Positions 24,487 to 34,290 of a stretch of 64,000 bases of DNA are shown piece by piece. Every line of letters begins with the position of its first letter. Position 1 is the stretch's first letter. The notes under the pieces were generated by a model. That model had not been told where the DNA came from and made no database searches. It saw only the letters and a program-made list of their open reading frames with translations. Source of the stretch: an uncultured Bacteroidota bacterium (GTDB lineage: Bacteria > Bacteroidota > Bacteroidia > UKL13-3); assembly GCA_903910445.1 (NCBI GenBank), contig CAIVZR010000003.1, positions 1 to 64,000 of the forward strand, written 5' to 3'. A program made the position numbers and the translations under genes.

Positions 24487-26781
24487 ATGCAACGTTTCAA
24501 AAATAGCATTTTAGTTTTAATCCAATTGCTGGCATTGAACTTAGGTGCTCAGAATTTTACTGTTAGCGGGTATGTAAGTGATCAAAAGGATGGAGAAAGT
24601 TTAATAGGTGTTACCGCTTCATGTCCTTCACTTAAAAAGGGTAGTGCCACCAATGGATACGGTTATTATGCACTTACGTTTCCTGCCGGCACGTATGAAA
24701 TTGTTTTTAATTATCTTGGCTATATTTCTCAAAAGCAAACAATATTGTTGGATAAGAACATCGCATTGAACGTGAAATTAATTGAAAACACTAATCAATT
24801 GAAGGAGGTTGTTGTTACGGGATCTGATAGTAAAGGGAAGCAACAAGTGCAGAGCACTGAAATGGCTAAATTAAATATTCCCATTGAATTAATCAGGAAA
24901 GTACCGACGCTATTTGGAGAAAGCGACCTAATAAAGGTTTTGCAGCTTATGCCAGGGGTTAAAAGAGGTGTTGAGGGTACCACTGGTATGTATGTAAGGG
25001 GAGGAGGGAATGATGAAAATTTGATTTTATTGGATGAAGCTCCAGTGTATAATACCGGACATTTACTAGGATTTTTCTCTGTTTTTAATAGTAACTCTAT
25101 TAAGGATGTAAGCCTTTATAAAGGAGCGTTTCCTTCACAATATGGAGGCCGCCTATCATCAATCTTGGATATTAAAATGAGGGAAGGAAATGACAAGAAA
25201 TTCTCTGCGCAAGGAAGTATTGGAATTATCGCGAGCAACCTCACTATTGAAGGTCCGATTTTGAAAGATAAATGTAGTTTTATAATAAGCGGACGTAGGA
25301 CTTACCTCGATAAGGTGATAAATTTATTTAGCAAGCAGAACTTGTTTCCGTATTATTTCTATGATTTAAATGCCAAAATAAATTATAAATTAACTGATAG
25401 AGACCGCATCTATCTTAGTAGCTATTTTGGGCGAGATGTTTTGTCGGCCTCTAGCTCTGGCAGCGATTCCTTGAATGCTGGTATTAATTCATTCGTAGGC
25501 AATTTTACAGTAACGGCAAGGTGGAATCATGCATATAAAAACAGCAAATTATTTCATAATATTTCATTGATACAATCGAATTTCAAATATGATATTAGTG
25601 GGAAAGTACTAAGTAATAGCGTCTTGGTGACTTCCAAAATTCAAGATTTAGGAGTGAAGGCCGATTTTCAATATAAGCCAACAGTATTGCATGATATGAA
25701 GTTTGGAGCACTCTTAATAAATCATTTGTTTCGCCCTAATGTAGTGAGTACTCAAGGTGATATTTCAAAGTTTTTAGCTTCTCGTGAAGGAAGCAAAATA
25801 TACAATCAGGAAGTTAGTCTTTATGGCAATGATGACTATGATATAACAACAAAATTGAAGATTAATTATGGTTTAAGACTCTCCTCAACCTTTGTAACCG
25901 ATAAGTTGTACGCTGGTTTGGAACCCCGATTCGCTGCAAAATATAAAATAAGTGAAAATAGTTCCGTAAAAGCAGGGTATGCAAGAATGAAGCAATACCT
26001 GCATCTTGTAAGTAGTTCTGCCATTTCATTGCCTACCGATTTATGGTATCCAGTTACTAAAAATGTGAAGCCTGGTTCTAGTGATCAGTTGAGTGCTGGG
26101 TATTATAGGTATTTGGAGAAGAAGAAAATCAATCTTTCTGCAGAAGTCTACTATAAATGGCTGAATAGCTTAATAGAATATAGAGAAGGAGCTAATTTGA
26201 TTTTGAATGATAATTATGAGAGTCAATTAGTAACTGGAAAAGGCCGTTCGTATGGGTTTGAACTTTTATTGCAAAAGAATGAAGGTAAATTAAGCGGGTG
26301 GATTTCCTATACCCTTGCTTGGAGTAATCGCACATTCCCTGAAATAAATTCAGGCAAAACATATTATAGTAAATTTGACAGAAGGCATGATTTTGCAATA
26401 GTTGCTAATTATACAATAACGAAAAGGTGGTCAATTTCGGCCGATTGGGTGTTTAGTTCAGGTGCGCCATTTACAGCCCGCACCTCTCAATATTTGATGC
26501 CCAATCCAACATTCACGAGTATTGATATTTTGCCAGTATATACCAGTAAGAATGCCATTCGACTGCACGCTTCTCACCGTTTGGATATTGACATCACTTA
26601 CAAAAGCAGAATTTATAGTAAATATAAGGGGGAATGGCATTTCGGAGCCTATAATGTATATAATCGCGCTCAGCCAAGCAGGATTCAGATTGTTCAGAAT
26701 ACCGACAATACTGGATATCATTATGAAGAACGTGGTATTTTTGGAATCATCTATTCGGTAGCCTATAATTTTCAATTTTAA
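24487..26781 (+). CDS. TonB-dependent receptor with carboxypeptidase-regulatory-like domain
   Basis: A 764-residue outer-membrane transporter. A signal peptide (to about LNLGAQ) precedes a CarboxypepD_reg-like beta domain (residues ~25-105, FTVSGYVSDQKDGESLIGV). The plug domain has QLMPGVKRGVEGTTGMYVRG, then GGGNDENLILLDEAPVYN and YGGRLSSILDIKMREGN. The rest is a beta-barrel ending in aromatic FQF. Substrate uptake is powered by TonB/ExbBD, encoded elsewhere. It is followed after five bases by a DUF4249 lipoprotein, a recurrent pair in Bacteroidota. No SusD homologue is present, so this is not a classical glycan locus. Peptide, metal or organic ligands are possible; the ligand is not deducible. 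Confidence 0.92.
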   Translation: MQRFKNSILVLIQLLALNLGAQNFTVSGYVSDQKDGESLIGVTASCPSLKKGSATNGYGYYALTFPAGTYEIVFNYLGYISQKQTILLDKNIALNVKLIENTNQLKEVVVTGSDSKGKQQVQSTEMAKLNIPIELIRKVPTLFGESDLIKVLQLMPGVKRGVEGTTGMYVRGGGNDENLILLDEAPVYNTGHLLGFFSVFNSNSIKDVSLYKGAFPSQYGGRLSSILDIKMREGNDKKFSAQGSIGIIASNLTIEGPILKDKCSFIISGRRTYLDKVINLFSKQNLFPYYFYDLNAKINYKLTDRDRIYLSSYFGRDVLSASSSGSDSLNAGINSFVGNFTVTARWNHAYKNSKLFHNISLIQSNFKYDISGKVLSNSVLVTSKIQDLGVKADFQYKPTVLHDMKFGALLINHLFRPNVVSTQGDISKFLASREGSKIYNQEVSLYGNDDYDITTKLKINYGLRLSSTFVTDKLYAGLEPRFAAKYKISENSSVKAGYARMKQYLHLVSSSAISLPTDLWYPVTKNVKPGSSDQLSAGYYRYLEKKKINLSAEVYYKWLNSLIEYREGANLILNDNYESQLVTGKGRSYGFELLLQKNEGKLSGWISYTLAWSNRTFPEINSGKTYYSKFDRRHDFAIVANYTITKRWSISADWVFSSGAPFTARTSQYLMPNPTFTSIDILPVYTSKNAIRLHASHRLDIDITYKSRIYSKYKGEWHFGAYNVYNRAQPSRIQIVQNTDNTGYHYEERGIFGIIYSVAYNFQF
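24498..24525 (-). promoter_or_regulatory. Promoter of thioesterase operon inside the TonB receptor gene
   Basis: On the minus strand TTG (24523-24525) is followed after 17 bases by TATTTTTG (24498-24505), 29 bases before the thioesterase ATG at 24468. Both elements lie within codons 4-13 of the divergent receptor gene. The spacer is shorter than the usual 19-22 bases; the -7 box is perfect. Confidence 0.5.
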
Positions 26782-26786
26782 TTAAT

Positions 26787-27662
26787 ATGAAATACCTATT
26801 GTATTCAATCGTGATTTTGACATTTGTCACGGCATGTACTAAAACAAAACCGCTTATAATTAATTTACCTGAAACGGAGCAGAAGCTTGCAATATCCTCT
26901 GTGGTTATTCCAGGAAATATTTTGGCAGTGTCTGTAAGCTATAGCTTTAGTGCTTTGAAAAATGCTAAAGATAGCATGGGAAACAATGTGTTTGACTCCA
27001 CCCTTTATCAGCAGTTTTTAGTATCACATGCACTAGTTACCATTTCATATAATGGGAAAACAGATACCCTAAGCAAACTAGCACCAGGCATTTATGCTTC
27101 TGCAGGTGTGCTTCAATTGGTAAATGCAAACTATACATTGAATGTATATGATAGTGCTACCCAATTAAGAGTATTTGCCAATAGCACAATGTTACAAAAA
27201 GTGAATTTTGATTCTTTGTATTTTGAGAAAGAAAGAACGGCAACAGACACCACACTAAAAGTTCATTTTAGTGTGGCTGATAATTTATCAGAAGAGAACT
27301 ATTATATGGTAAGTTATTATAATACCGTGGCATCACCTATTTACAATTCGGTTTTTAGTAATCCAAACAAGAATAAATTTGTTTTGGTTGAACTCTATAG
27401 TGATAAAGTAGTTGAAGCGAATGGGAAAATTAAAGTAGACAAGAATTTTTTCATTTTAGATGAGAACGATACCCTAATTATAGAACTAGCCAATATTAGC
27501 AAAGGTTATTATGAGTTTCTATCGGCGTATAAGAAAAGCGATCAATTGATTTATCAACTGCTTGGCGAACCTGTTAACCTTCCAACAAATATTAATATTG
27601 GATATGGTTATTTTAGTACATTCAATCCAAGCTTTAAGATTGTAGATTTAAGTAAATTATAA
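26787..27662 (+). CDS. DUF4249 family lipoprotein
   Basis: A 291-residue lipoprotein: signal MKYLLYSIVILTFVTAC with acceptor C17. The body begins with KLAISSVVIPGNILAVSVSY, the conserved opening strand of DUF4249, and continues as beta-rich, mostly soluble sequence with segments such as ALVTISYNGKTDTL and ASAGVLQLVNANYTLNVYD. DUF4249 proteins are almost always encoded next to a TonB-dependent receptor, as here (five-base gap), and are thought to act as outer-membrane partners in uptake, in the manner of SusD. Biochemical proof is lacking. The two genes form one operon. Confidence 0.85.
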   Translation: MKYLLYSIVILTFVTACTKTKPLIINLPETEQKLAISSVVIPGNILAVSVSYSFSALKNAKDSMGNNVFDSTLYQQFLVSHALVTISYNGKTDTLSKLAPGIYASAGVLQLVNANYTLNVYDSATQLRVFANSTMLQKVNFDSLYFEKERTATDTTLKVHFSVADNLSEENYYMVSYYNTVASPIYNSVFSNPNKNKFVLVELYSDKVVEANGKIKVDKNFFILDENDTLIIELANISKGYYEFLSAYKKSDQLIYQLLGEPVNLPTNINIGYGYFSTFNPSFKIVDLSKL

Positions 27663-27718
27663 ACAATTTTTAACCTCAATTTGACAAACAACTTTAATTT
27701 AACAAAGGTTGAATAGTA

Positions 27719-27726
27719 TACCTTTG
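27719..27726 (+). promoter_or_regulatory. -7 box TACCTTTG of Lys-rich protein gene
   Basis: TACCTTTG ends 20 bases before ATG 27747. The upstream element is weak (TTT at 27698-27700). It also shows that the in-frame GTG at 27726 cannot be the start. Confidence 0.5.
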
Positions 27727-27746
27727 TGTACTTATACTTGCCCAAA

Positions 27747-28127
27747 ATGAAATTCATAAAAATCTTTCCAATACTTGTATTGTTTCTAGTAAGTATTGGC
27801 ATACAAGCGCAAACAAAGCAACCAGCCAAAGATGCGAAGCCCAAAACTCCTGTAAAAAAGGAAACTAAAACTGAACCTAAGAAAGCAACTGTTGCCCCAA
27901 CTAAGAAAGCAGAGGACAAGCCTGTAACAAAAAAGGACGATTCAAAAACTACCGATCCTAAGAAAAAGCCTGAGCCCAAGAAGGTGGAGGTAAAAAACGA
28001 TGATGTGAAGAAAGATCCGAAAGCCAATAGCAGTTCACATGGCCCTAATGGCGAAAAAATTCAAGTAGGTCCAAAAGGTGGTAGATACTATATCAATAAA
28101 AACGGCAATCGAATTTATGTTGATTAG
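27747..28127 (+). CDS. Exported Lys/Pro-rich protein with PBCV-type basic adaptor motif
   Basis: Start at ATG 27747 (126 residues); the upstream GTG overlaps the -7 box. A signal peptide (MKFIKIFPILVLFLVSIGIQ, cleaved after AQ) is followed by ~70 residues made almost only of Lys, Pro, Thr, Asp, Glu, Ala and Val (for example KPKTPVKKETKTEPKKA), certainly disordered. The C-terminus HGPNGEKIQVGPKGGRYYI and then NKNGNRIYVD matches the short basic adaptor motif first described in chlorella virus proteins (Pfam PBCV_basic_adap), also present in bacteria. It probably binds DNA, glycan or another polyanion outside the cytoplasm; that is inference. Own promoter, ahead of the C25 peptidase gene. Confidence 0.72.
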   Translation: MKFIKIFPILVLFLVSIGIQAQTKQPAKDAKPKTPVKKETKTEPKKATVAPTKKAEDKPVTKKDDSKTTDPKKKPEPKKVEVKNDDVKKDPKANSSSHGPNGEKIQVGPKGGRYYINKNGNRIYVD

Positions 28128-28344
28128 TATTTTTCAATTTAATAGCTGCCAAGTTTAATTTAACTGTACACTGGTTTTTTAAAGCCGAAATTTGTCTATA
28201 AAAGACTGCTTTATAGTACAATGTAATTTTTTTACTTTTTTATGACAAACCCATAGCAGTTGCGCATTCTACTATATACTACATTTACAAAAAAAACAGT
28301 TTATATTTTCTTGATTTGTTCTATGTTTAACAAATAAACTCGAT

Positions 28345-28352
28345 TATATTTG
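28345..28352 (+). promoter_or_regulatory. Possible -7 box TATATTTG of C25 peptidase gene
   Basis: TATATTTG, 66 bases before ATG 28419. TTTG at 28315-28318 is 26 bases upstream, longer than the usual spacing, so the assignment is tentative. Confidence 0.35.
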
Positions 28353-28418
28353 TTTCTTTGTAATACAAAAAATAGATGCCTTCTAAATTAAAGAACGCAT
28401 TGTCTTAAATCGTTATCT

Positions 28419-31400
28419 ATGAAAAAGTTTTATCTGATATTTACCCTTTTATTTTGCGTATTAATTTCTTCAAAAGCACAACTTCGCTTTGGTAATGAAT
28501 GGATCAATTTCAATCAAGAATATTATAAAATAAGTGTTTATAAGGAAGGGATATATCGTATTGATTACAATACCTTAACCAATGCTGGAATTAATGTTGC
28601 CACTATTAACCCGAAGAATCTACAATTGTTTTTTTTAGGATCAGAACAATTCGTATTTGTTAATGGGGAGTCGGATAATAGTTTTGATCCAGGCGATTAT
28701 TTAGAATTTTATGGGAAAAAGAATGATGGCATTCCTGATGTGCCACTTTACAGAACACCTCAAGAACAACCTCATACTTTATTTAGTTTATACACTGATA
28801 CAAGTTGTTACTTTTTGACTTGGACTTCATCAAAACCTGGACTTCGTTATTCAATCTTTAATGATACTACGTATAGTACCTATACGCCAGAAGTATACTT
28901 TATGCATACTATTAATACGGGTTATTATGAAGCATTCTATGAAGGAGTTCCAGTTATGGAGTATGGCTCGCTTTCCGAATACAGTGAAGCTGAAGGTTGG
29001 TTAAGTGGTTTATATAAAAGAGGTAATACTGCCAATCGCGATATTCCTACTCCATATCCTTATGCCGCGGGAGCTTCGGCATTCGTTAATGTTCTTTGGT
29101 ATGGAAGGAGTGATGCCGACTTAGTTGCGCCTCAAACGAAAAACCACCATACCGTATTAAGGGTAAGTCCCAACAATACATCATATCGACCTCTTATCGA
29201 CACTACATTTAAAGGATATCAAACACTTAGAAAAAATTTCACATTACTGAACTCAGACATCGGAGTTACAACAACACGATTTCAGTTTTTACTTCAAAAC
29301 GATTTAAGTGTAATAGCCGACAATCAATGCGTGGGAGGAATCTTTTTAACCTATCCGCGTTTATTTAATCTTGGCAACAGTTCTAAATTTTCATTTAATT
29401 TCACTGGATTGCAACCAGGCACGTCCAGTTATATAAACTTTATCAATTACCCTTTAGCAAAGAGTAACCCTGTAATTTATGATAAAACAAACCACATTCG
29501 AATCGGGGCAACCGCCAGTAGTGGTAGTTTGAAATTTATCTTACCCAATGCGAATAGTTTAAAAGAAATATATATTAATGATACTACTGATATCATTACT
29601 GTGGGTGCAATGGAGAAAACGCAATTCATTAATTACAATATGTCAACATCAAATTACGACTATTTGATAATTACCAATGATAAATTAATAAGTGGAGCCA
29701 ATGATTATGCTACCTATAGAACTTCTACTGGATATAAACCTTTGGTAGTAACATCCAAACAATTGTATAATCAATTTTATTATGGGCTGCACCATCCAAT
29801 GGCACTTAGAAATTTTTGCGATTATGCTTTGGAACAATCGGCTAGTGCCCCTAAGTATTTATTGCTATTAGGAAAAGGGCAATTGCATTATTTGGTGCGT
29901 ACCGATACGATTGGTTTTAATTATGATATGGTTCCTACCTGGGGTACACCAGGCTCCGATTATATGATTACCTCTGGTTTGAAAGGTACTGTATATCAAC
30001 CTGCGATTCCAACGGGAAGGGTAGCGGCGCAAACAAATACGGATATTCTAAATTATTTAAACAAAGTAAAAGAATATGAATCGACTCCAGCTCAATTGTG
30101 GCAAAAAAACGTATTGCATTTGGCAGGAGGAAGAGATATTGTGGAGAACACCAATTTTGCGGCCTATTTGAACGGATACAAGCCAATCATTGAAGGGCCA
30201 CATGTTGGTGCCGTTACGAAACTTTATTCGAAGGATCAGTCGGTATCAGTAAGTACTGGATTAAAATCATTTATTCAGAAAGACATTGTAAATGGTTTAG
30301 GGCTATTAACCTATGTAGGTCATGGTGCGTCGGATATCCTGGAAATTGACTTTGGAGGACCAGAGGAGATGAGCAATAAAGGGAAATACCCTATGATGCT
30401 TTTTAGTGGTTGCGTACTCGGGAATAGTTATACCAAGGGGTCATTGGGCGAACGATTTATTTTATACCCTAATGGAGGAACTGTAGGATGGATAGCGAAT
30501 AGTGGCTATGGTTTCACAAGTGAGTTGGACGCCTTTAACAGGGCGTATTATGATAATATTAGCTTGAAGAACTATGGGAATGGAATTGGAGATATCATCA
30601 AGCAATGTATTGCCGATTATCAGGATGTTTCTGGAAATAATATTTTCAATGTAATTCATGCTCGGCAATTTGCATACGAAGGTGATCCTGCATTGAGATT
30701 GTACTTTAGAGCCCAACCGGATTATACAATCGCGAATATTTTTGTGAGTCCAAGAGAAGTTACCGCCTTATCAGATTCTTTTGCGGTTGCAGTAGTGGTT
30801 AATAACCTTGGGAAGGCAGTATCCGATAGTTTCAATATTACCTTGAAACGAACATTGCCTGATAATAGTATAGTACAAATACCTGCTATTAGGAAAGTAG
30901 CAACTTACAATACCGATACCGTTTATATCTGGGTAAAATCCAAAGATATTAAAACTAAAGGTATCAACTATTTTGAAGCTACTGTAGAATCAAATAATGA
31001 AATTACTGAGAGTAATGAAAATAACAATAAGTTGTCGATTCAGTATTTCATGCAGGCAGAAGGAGCTCAAATAATTTCACCTAGTATGTATGCCATCGTA
31101 GGTAAGAAACCGCTTCAACTCAGAGCACAATCGAGTACAGTGAATGGAGCCGCCGAAGATTTTATTTTCGAGATTGATACCAATGCAAATTTCAATTCTC
31201 CATTTAGAACTACCTCATCAATAATTTCTTCTAATTTCATTGCTGTATGGGAACCACCTTTTGTTCCAATAGATAGCACTGTATATTATTGGCGAGTAAA
31301 ACTTGCCAATGCAGTAGGAACAGATGCATGGGAAAGTTCTAATTTTATTTTTATTGAAAATTCACTTGGAGGATGGGCTCAGAAGCACTTTCAGCAATTT

Positions 31401-33419
31401 AACAAAATACAAAGTACATCAATAATTAGAGATACTACTACTCGTATATTCAATTTTGTAAGAGTAACGTCATCATTTTATAGTTTAACTACCTTTGGAC
31501 AAACGGGTTCATCGGTAAGAACTGCCAATGTGAATTATTGGCCAACGCGATATGGGACTATTGGAGACGGGATAGCAATCATTGCCTATAACCCCGATAA
31601 TGAGACTAGGTTTTCTTATACGAGTCAATTTAATCCTTCAGTACAGGTTCCTGATCCATTCAATTACGGGTTTGTAACTATTAAGCCAAGTGGCTCTTAT
31701 TTCTTCAATACTAATAATGTTGGCAATGCCAACTATCAAGCCATCAGAGATTCGTTACGAAATCATATTAATAGAATTCCGGCAGGTTATCATATTTTCA
31801 TTCATAATGGAACAAAAACTGGAGTTGAGAATTGGGATACTGCACTTGTAAATGCATTTAAAAGTATTGGAGCTACTAAAATTTCTAATGTTAGAGAAGG
31901 TTGGCCATATTATCTAATAACTAAAAAGAACCCTAAACTAGGTGATGTTTTCTATGAAGAAACCGCTGATACTGTGAATGGAATCGCGGGCCCACCGTTA
32001 TCGCAAAAATTAGAGAAGTTTACTCAAATTTATCCATTGATAAAAGCCGGTTCCATAAGCAGTGAGTGGATTTCGGGGGCATCAAAATGGCATAAAGTAT
32101 TTGTTTGGACTAATGGCGCTGATAACAAGAAGGATGCGTTCGAATATCAAATTGTTGGATTGTCGAGTTCACAACAAGAAGTGACTTTATTTAGTCATGT
32201 CAAAACAGATAGCATTGATATTAGTAGTGTACTTGTTTCCCAGTTTCCAACAATTAAAATTGTCATGAACTATTTTGATGATTCTTTGCGAACAGCCATG
32301 CAGTTGAAACATTGGATGGTAACTTTTGATGAACTTCCAGAAGCCAGTGTGAATACGAATTACAAATACTTCTTTTATAAAGATTCTTTGCAAGAAGGGG
32401 ATAGTATTCGATTTAATTTGGCTTTTCAAAATATTTCAGATTACGGATTAGATAGTATTGATGTTCAAGTTAAATTGTTGAATAATCAAAATTTAGAAGA
32501 CACCTTGATGACTCAAAAACTGAAGGCTTTACCTGCGGGAGATACCCTTGAATTTGGTGCTGCATTCCCAACTATTGGCCGGGAAGGGCAAGTGAGACTG
32601 CAGATAGTGTTTAACCCTGGTGTGCAAATAGAAAAAACATATAGTAATAATGCATTTCAGAAAAACGTGTTCATTTTGCGAGATAAAATAAATCCATTAC
32701 TTGATGTTACCTTCGATGGAGTGCATATCAACAATAATGAGATCGTAATTCCAACGCCTACAATTTTGATTACTGCTACCGACGAGAACAAATTAAGATT
32801 GCTGAATGATACACAGTACTTTAAAGTGTTCCTTCGCGACCCTCTAGGCAATACACAGCGTATTAATTTGAATTCATCTTTTATCACTTTTACTCCTGCT
32901 GATAGTATTAAACGCAAGGCAACAGTTGAGTTTAAGCCAGGCCGATTGGCGGATGGGGTATATACATTGCTAGTGAATGTAAATGACGCTACAGGAAATA
33001 AAGCGGGAGTGAATGATTATAGCATTAATTTTGAAGTAATAAGTAAGGCTACTGTTACAAATTTTTATCCGTATCCAAATCCAGTTAACAATGCCATGCG
33101 TTTTGTTTTTACGATTACTGGAGAAAGTATACCGGATGATATCAAGATTCAGATTACAACAATCACAGGAAAGGTAGTTAAAACGATTACGAAACCTGAA
33201 CTGGGTACAATTCACCTTGGAAATAATATAACTGATATTGTTTGGAATGGCACTGATGAGTTTGGTGACAAACTTGCATCAGGAGTATATTTATACAAGG
33301 TAATTATCACTGATAAAAAGAATAATTATACACTACGTGCTACTGAAGGAGATGCCTACTTTAAAAATTCAGAAACGGATCTGAATAAAAATATGGGCAA
33401 AATTTATTTGCTTCACTAG
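28419..33419 (+). CDS. C25 (gingipain-type) cysteine peptidase, PorU2-like T9SS sortase
   Basis: A 1666-residue exported protein (signal MKKFYLIFTLLFCVLISSKA). The C25 domain lies at ~410-770: LLLLGKGQLHY, then GSDYMITSG, then YVGHGASDILEIDFGG with catalytic His 635, and MLFSGCVLGNS with catalytic Cys 665. After it come several beta-sandwich (CARDB-like) modules, for example ALSDSFAVAVVVNNLG and WEPPFVPIDSTVYYWRVKL. The C-terminus has FYPYPNPVNNAMRFVF and WNGTDEFGDKLASGVYLYKV, a FlgD-like/sorting fold. PorU-type sortases cut T9SS cargo at the cell surface and attach it to a lipid anchor. The size and tail fit the long PorU2 subgroup. Both catalytic residues are present. Confidence 0.82.
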   Translation: MKKFYLIFTLLFCVLISSKAQLRFGNEWINFNQEYYKISVYKEGIYRIDYNTLTNAGINVATINPKNLQLFFLGSEQFVFVNGESDNSFDPGDYLEFYGKKNDGIPDVPLYRTPQEQPHTLFSLYTDTSCYFLTWTSSKPGLRYSIFNDTTYSTYTPEVYFMHTINTGYYEAFYEGVPVMEYGSLSEYSEAEGWLSGLYKRGNTANRDIPTPYPYAAGASAFVNVLWYGRSDADLVAPQTKNHHTVLRVSPNNTSYRPLIDTTFKGYQTLRKNFTLLNSDIGVTTTRFQFLLQNDLSVIADNQCVGGIFLTYPRLFNLGNSSKFSFNFTGLQPGTSSYINFINYPLAKSNPVIYDKTNHIRIGATASSGSLKFILPNANSLKEIYINDTTDIITVGAMEKTQFINYNMSTSNYDYLIITNDKLISGANDYATYRTSTGYKPLVVTSKQLYNQFYYGLHHPMALRNFCDYALEQSASAPKYLLLLGKGQLHYLVRTDTIGFNYDMVPTWGTPGSDYMITSGLKGTVYQPAIPTGRVAAQTNTDILNYLNKVKEYESTPAQLWQKNVLHLAGGRDIVENTNFAAYLNGYKPIIEGPHVGAVTKLYSKDQSVSVSTGLKSFIQKDIVNGLGLLTYVGHGASDILEIDFGGPEEMSNKGKYPMMLFSGCVLGNSYTKGSLGERFILYPNGGTVGWIANSGYGFTSELDAFNRAYYDNISLKNYGNGIGDIIKQCIADYQDVSGNNIFNVIHARQFAYEGDPALRLYFRAQPDYTIANIFVSPREVTALSDSFAVAVVVNNLGKAVSDSFNITLKRTLPDNSIVQIPAIRKVATYNTDTVYIWVKSKDIKTKGINYFEATVESNNEITESNENNNKLSIQYFMQAEGAQIISPSMYAIVGKKPLQLRAQSSTVNGAAEDFIFEIDTNANFNSPFRTTSSIISSNFIAVWEPPFVPIDSTVYYWRVKLANAVGTDAWESSNFIFIENSLGGWAQKHFQQFNKIQSTSIIRDTTTRIFNFVRVTSSFYSLTTFGQTGSSVRTANVNYWPTRYGTIGDGIAIIAYNPDNETRFSYTSQFNPSVQVPDPFNYGFVTIKPSGSYFFNTNNVGNANYQAIRDSLRNHINRIPAGYHIFIHNGTKTGVENWDTALVNAFKSIGATKISNVREGWPYYLITKKNPKLGDVFYEETADTVNGIAGPPLSQKLEKFTQIYPLIKAGSISSEWISGASKWHKVFVWTNGADNKKDAFEYQIVGLSSSQQEVTLFSHVKTDSIDISSVLVSQFPTIKIVMNYFDDSLRTAMQLKHWMVTFDELPEASVNTNYKYFFYKDSLQEGDSIRFNLAFQNISDYGLDSIDVQVKLLNNQNLEDTLMTQKLKALPAGDTLEFGAAFPTIGREGQVRLQIVFNPGVQIEKTYSNNAFQKNVFILRDKINPLLDVTFDGVHINNNEIVIPTPTILITATDENKLRLLNDTQYFKVFLRDPLGNTQRINLNSSFITFTPADSIKRKATVEFKPGRLADGVYTLLVNVNDATGNKAGVNDYSINFEVISKATVTNFYPYPNPVNNAMRFVFTITGESIPDDIKIQITTITGKVVKTITKPELGTIHLGNNITDIVWNGTDEFGDKLASGVYLYKVIITDKKNNYTLRATEGDAYFKNSETDLNKNMGKIYLLH

Positions 33420-33465
33420 GCCTAATTAAGGTTCATTTTACTTTATTTTTTTTCTCAAATTTTAT

Positions 33466-33504
33466 TAGATTTGCTTTGTAACAGCACATGTTTATTTATG
33501 TGCT
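33466..33504 (+). promoter_or_regulatory. radC promoter box and leader hairpin
   Basis: TAGATTTG at 33466-33473 fits TAnnTTTG. Just downstream AGCACAT (33483-33489) and ATGTGCT (33498-33504) can form a seven-base-pair hairpin with an eight-base loop, 23 bases before the radC ATG. Its place in the leader suggests RNA stability or translation control; no T run follows, so it is not a simple terminator. Confidence 0.4.
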
Positions 33505-33527
33505 TGTTGCATAAATAAAATACACTT

Positions 33528-34223
33528 ATGGAATCTAATAAACACATCTCAATCAATGCGTGGGCTGACGACGATCGGCCACGTGAAAAGCTTCTTTCAA
33601 AAGGTAAAGGAGCTCTTAGTAATGCCGAACTTTTAGCACTTCTTATTGGTAATGGTACTCGTAATGTTTCGGCTGTAGCACTTTGTCAGCAGATACTTAA
33701 TTTAGTAAATAATGATATCGTTGCCTTAGGTAAACTTTCTGAGCATGATTTGATGCAAGTGAAGGGAATTGGCCCTGCAAAGGCAGTTACAATTAGTGCG
33801 GCTATGGAGCTGGGACGAAGACGCCGAGCATTTGAATCGCCTTTGAGAAGCCGATTAACAAGACCCAAGGAAATATATGAATATTTCAATCCTGAATTTG
33901 AAAATTTAAATCATGAGGAATTTTGGATTATTCTACTTAGACGAAATTTGTCAATTATTAAAAAGGAAAGAATAAGTATTGGAGGGTTGCATGGTACCGT
34001 GGTAGATGTAACTAAAATAATGAAGCAAGCAGTGGAGAATGAAGCCTCCTCACTAGTGCTTGCACATAATCATCCATCAGGCAATTTGAGCCCTAGTTCA
34101 CAGGATTTAGATATTACAAAAAAAATAGTTGATGCCTGTAAGATCTTTGGAATTTCTGTGTTGGATCATTTAATAATTACCGATCAAGGCTTTTATAGTT
34201 TTGCTGATGAAGGACAGCTATAG
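33528..34223 (+). CDS. radC: RadC family protein (JAMM/UPF0758)
   Basis: A 231-residue protein with the full RadC layout: an N-terminal helix-hairpin-helix (residues ~70-95, VKGIGPAKAVTISAAMELG) and a C-terminal MPN/JAMM domain. The metal motif is HNHPSGNLSPSSQD (H180, H182, D193), and E131 in EEFWIILL is the usual remote Glu. The length is standard. Despite the name, a role in DNA repair is doubtful; the fold suggests a metal-dependent hydrolase or nuclease associated with DNA. The gene is monocistronic in appearance, with a -7 box and a hairpin in the leader, and a 67-base gap before the aldo/keto reductase start. Confidence 0.93.
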   Translation: MESNKHISINAWADDDRPREKLLSKGKGALSNAELLALLIGNGTRNVSAVALCQQILNLVNNDIVALGKLSEHDLMQVKGIGPAKAVTISAAMELGRRRRAFESPLRSRLTRPKEIYEYFNPEFENLNHEEFWIILLRRNLSIIKKERISIGGLHGTVVDVTKIMKQAVENEASSLVLAHNHPSGNLSPSSQDLDITKKIVDACKIFGISVLDHLIITDQGFYSFADEGQL

Positions 34224-34290
34224 ATTAAATTAAAATTTAGTTTGGTAGTTAGTGAAAGTTAGTAATTTTGATTTCAAATTAAAAGTCAAT

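Noticed and set aside
27608-28027. 139-codon leftward frame, very Phe/Ser/Gly-rich
   Set aside because: It is the mirror of the Lys-codon-rich segment of the exported basic protein on the plus strand; its composition is explained by that.
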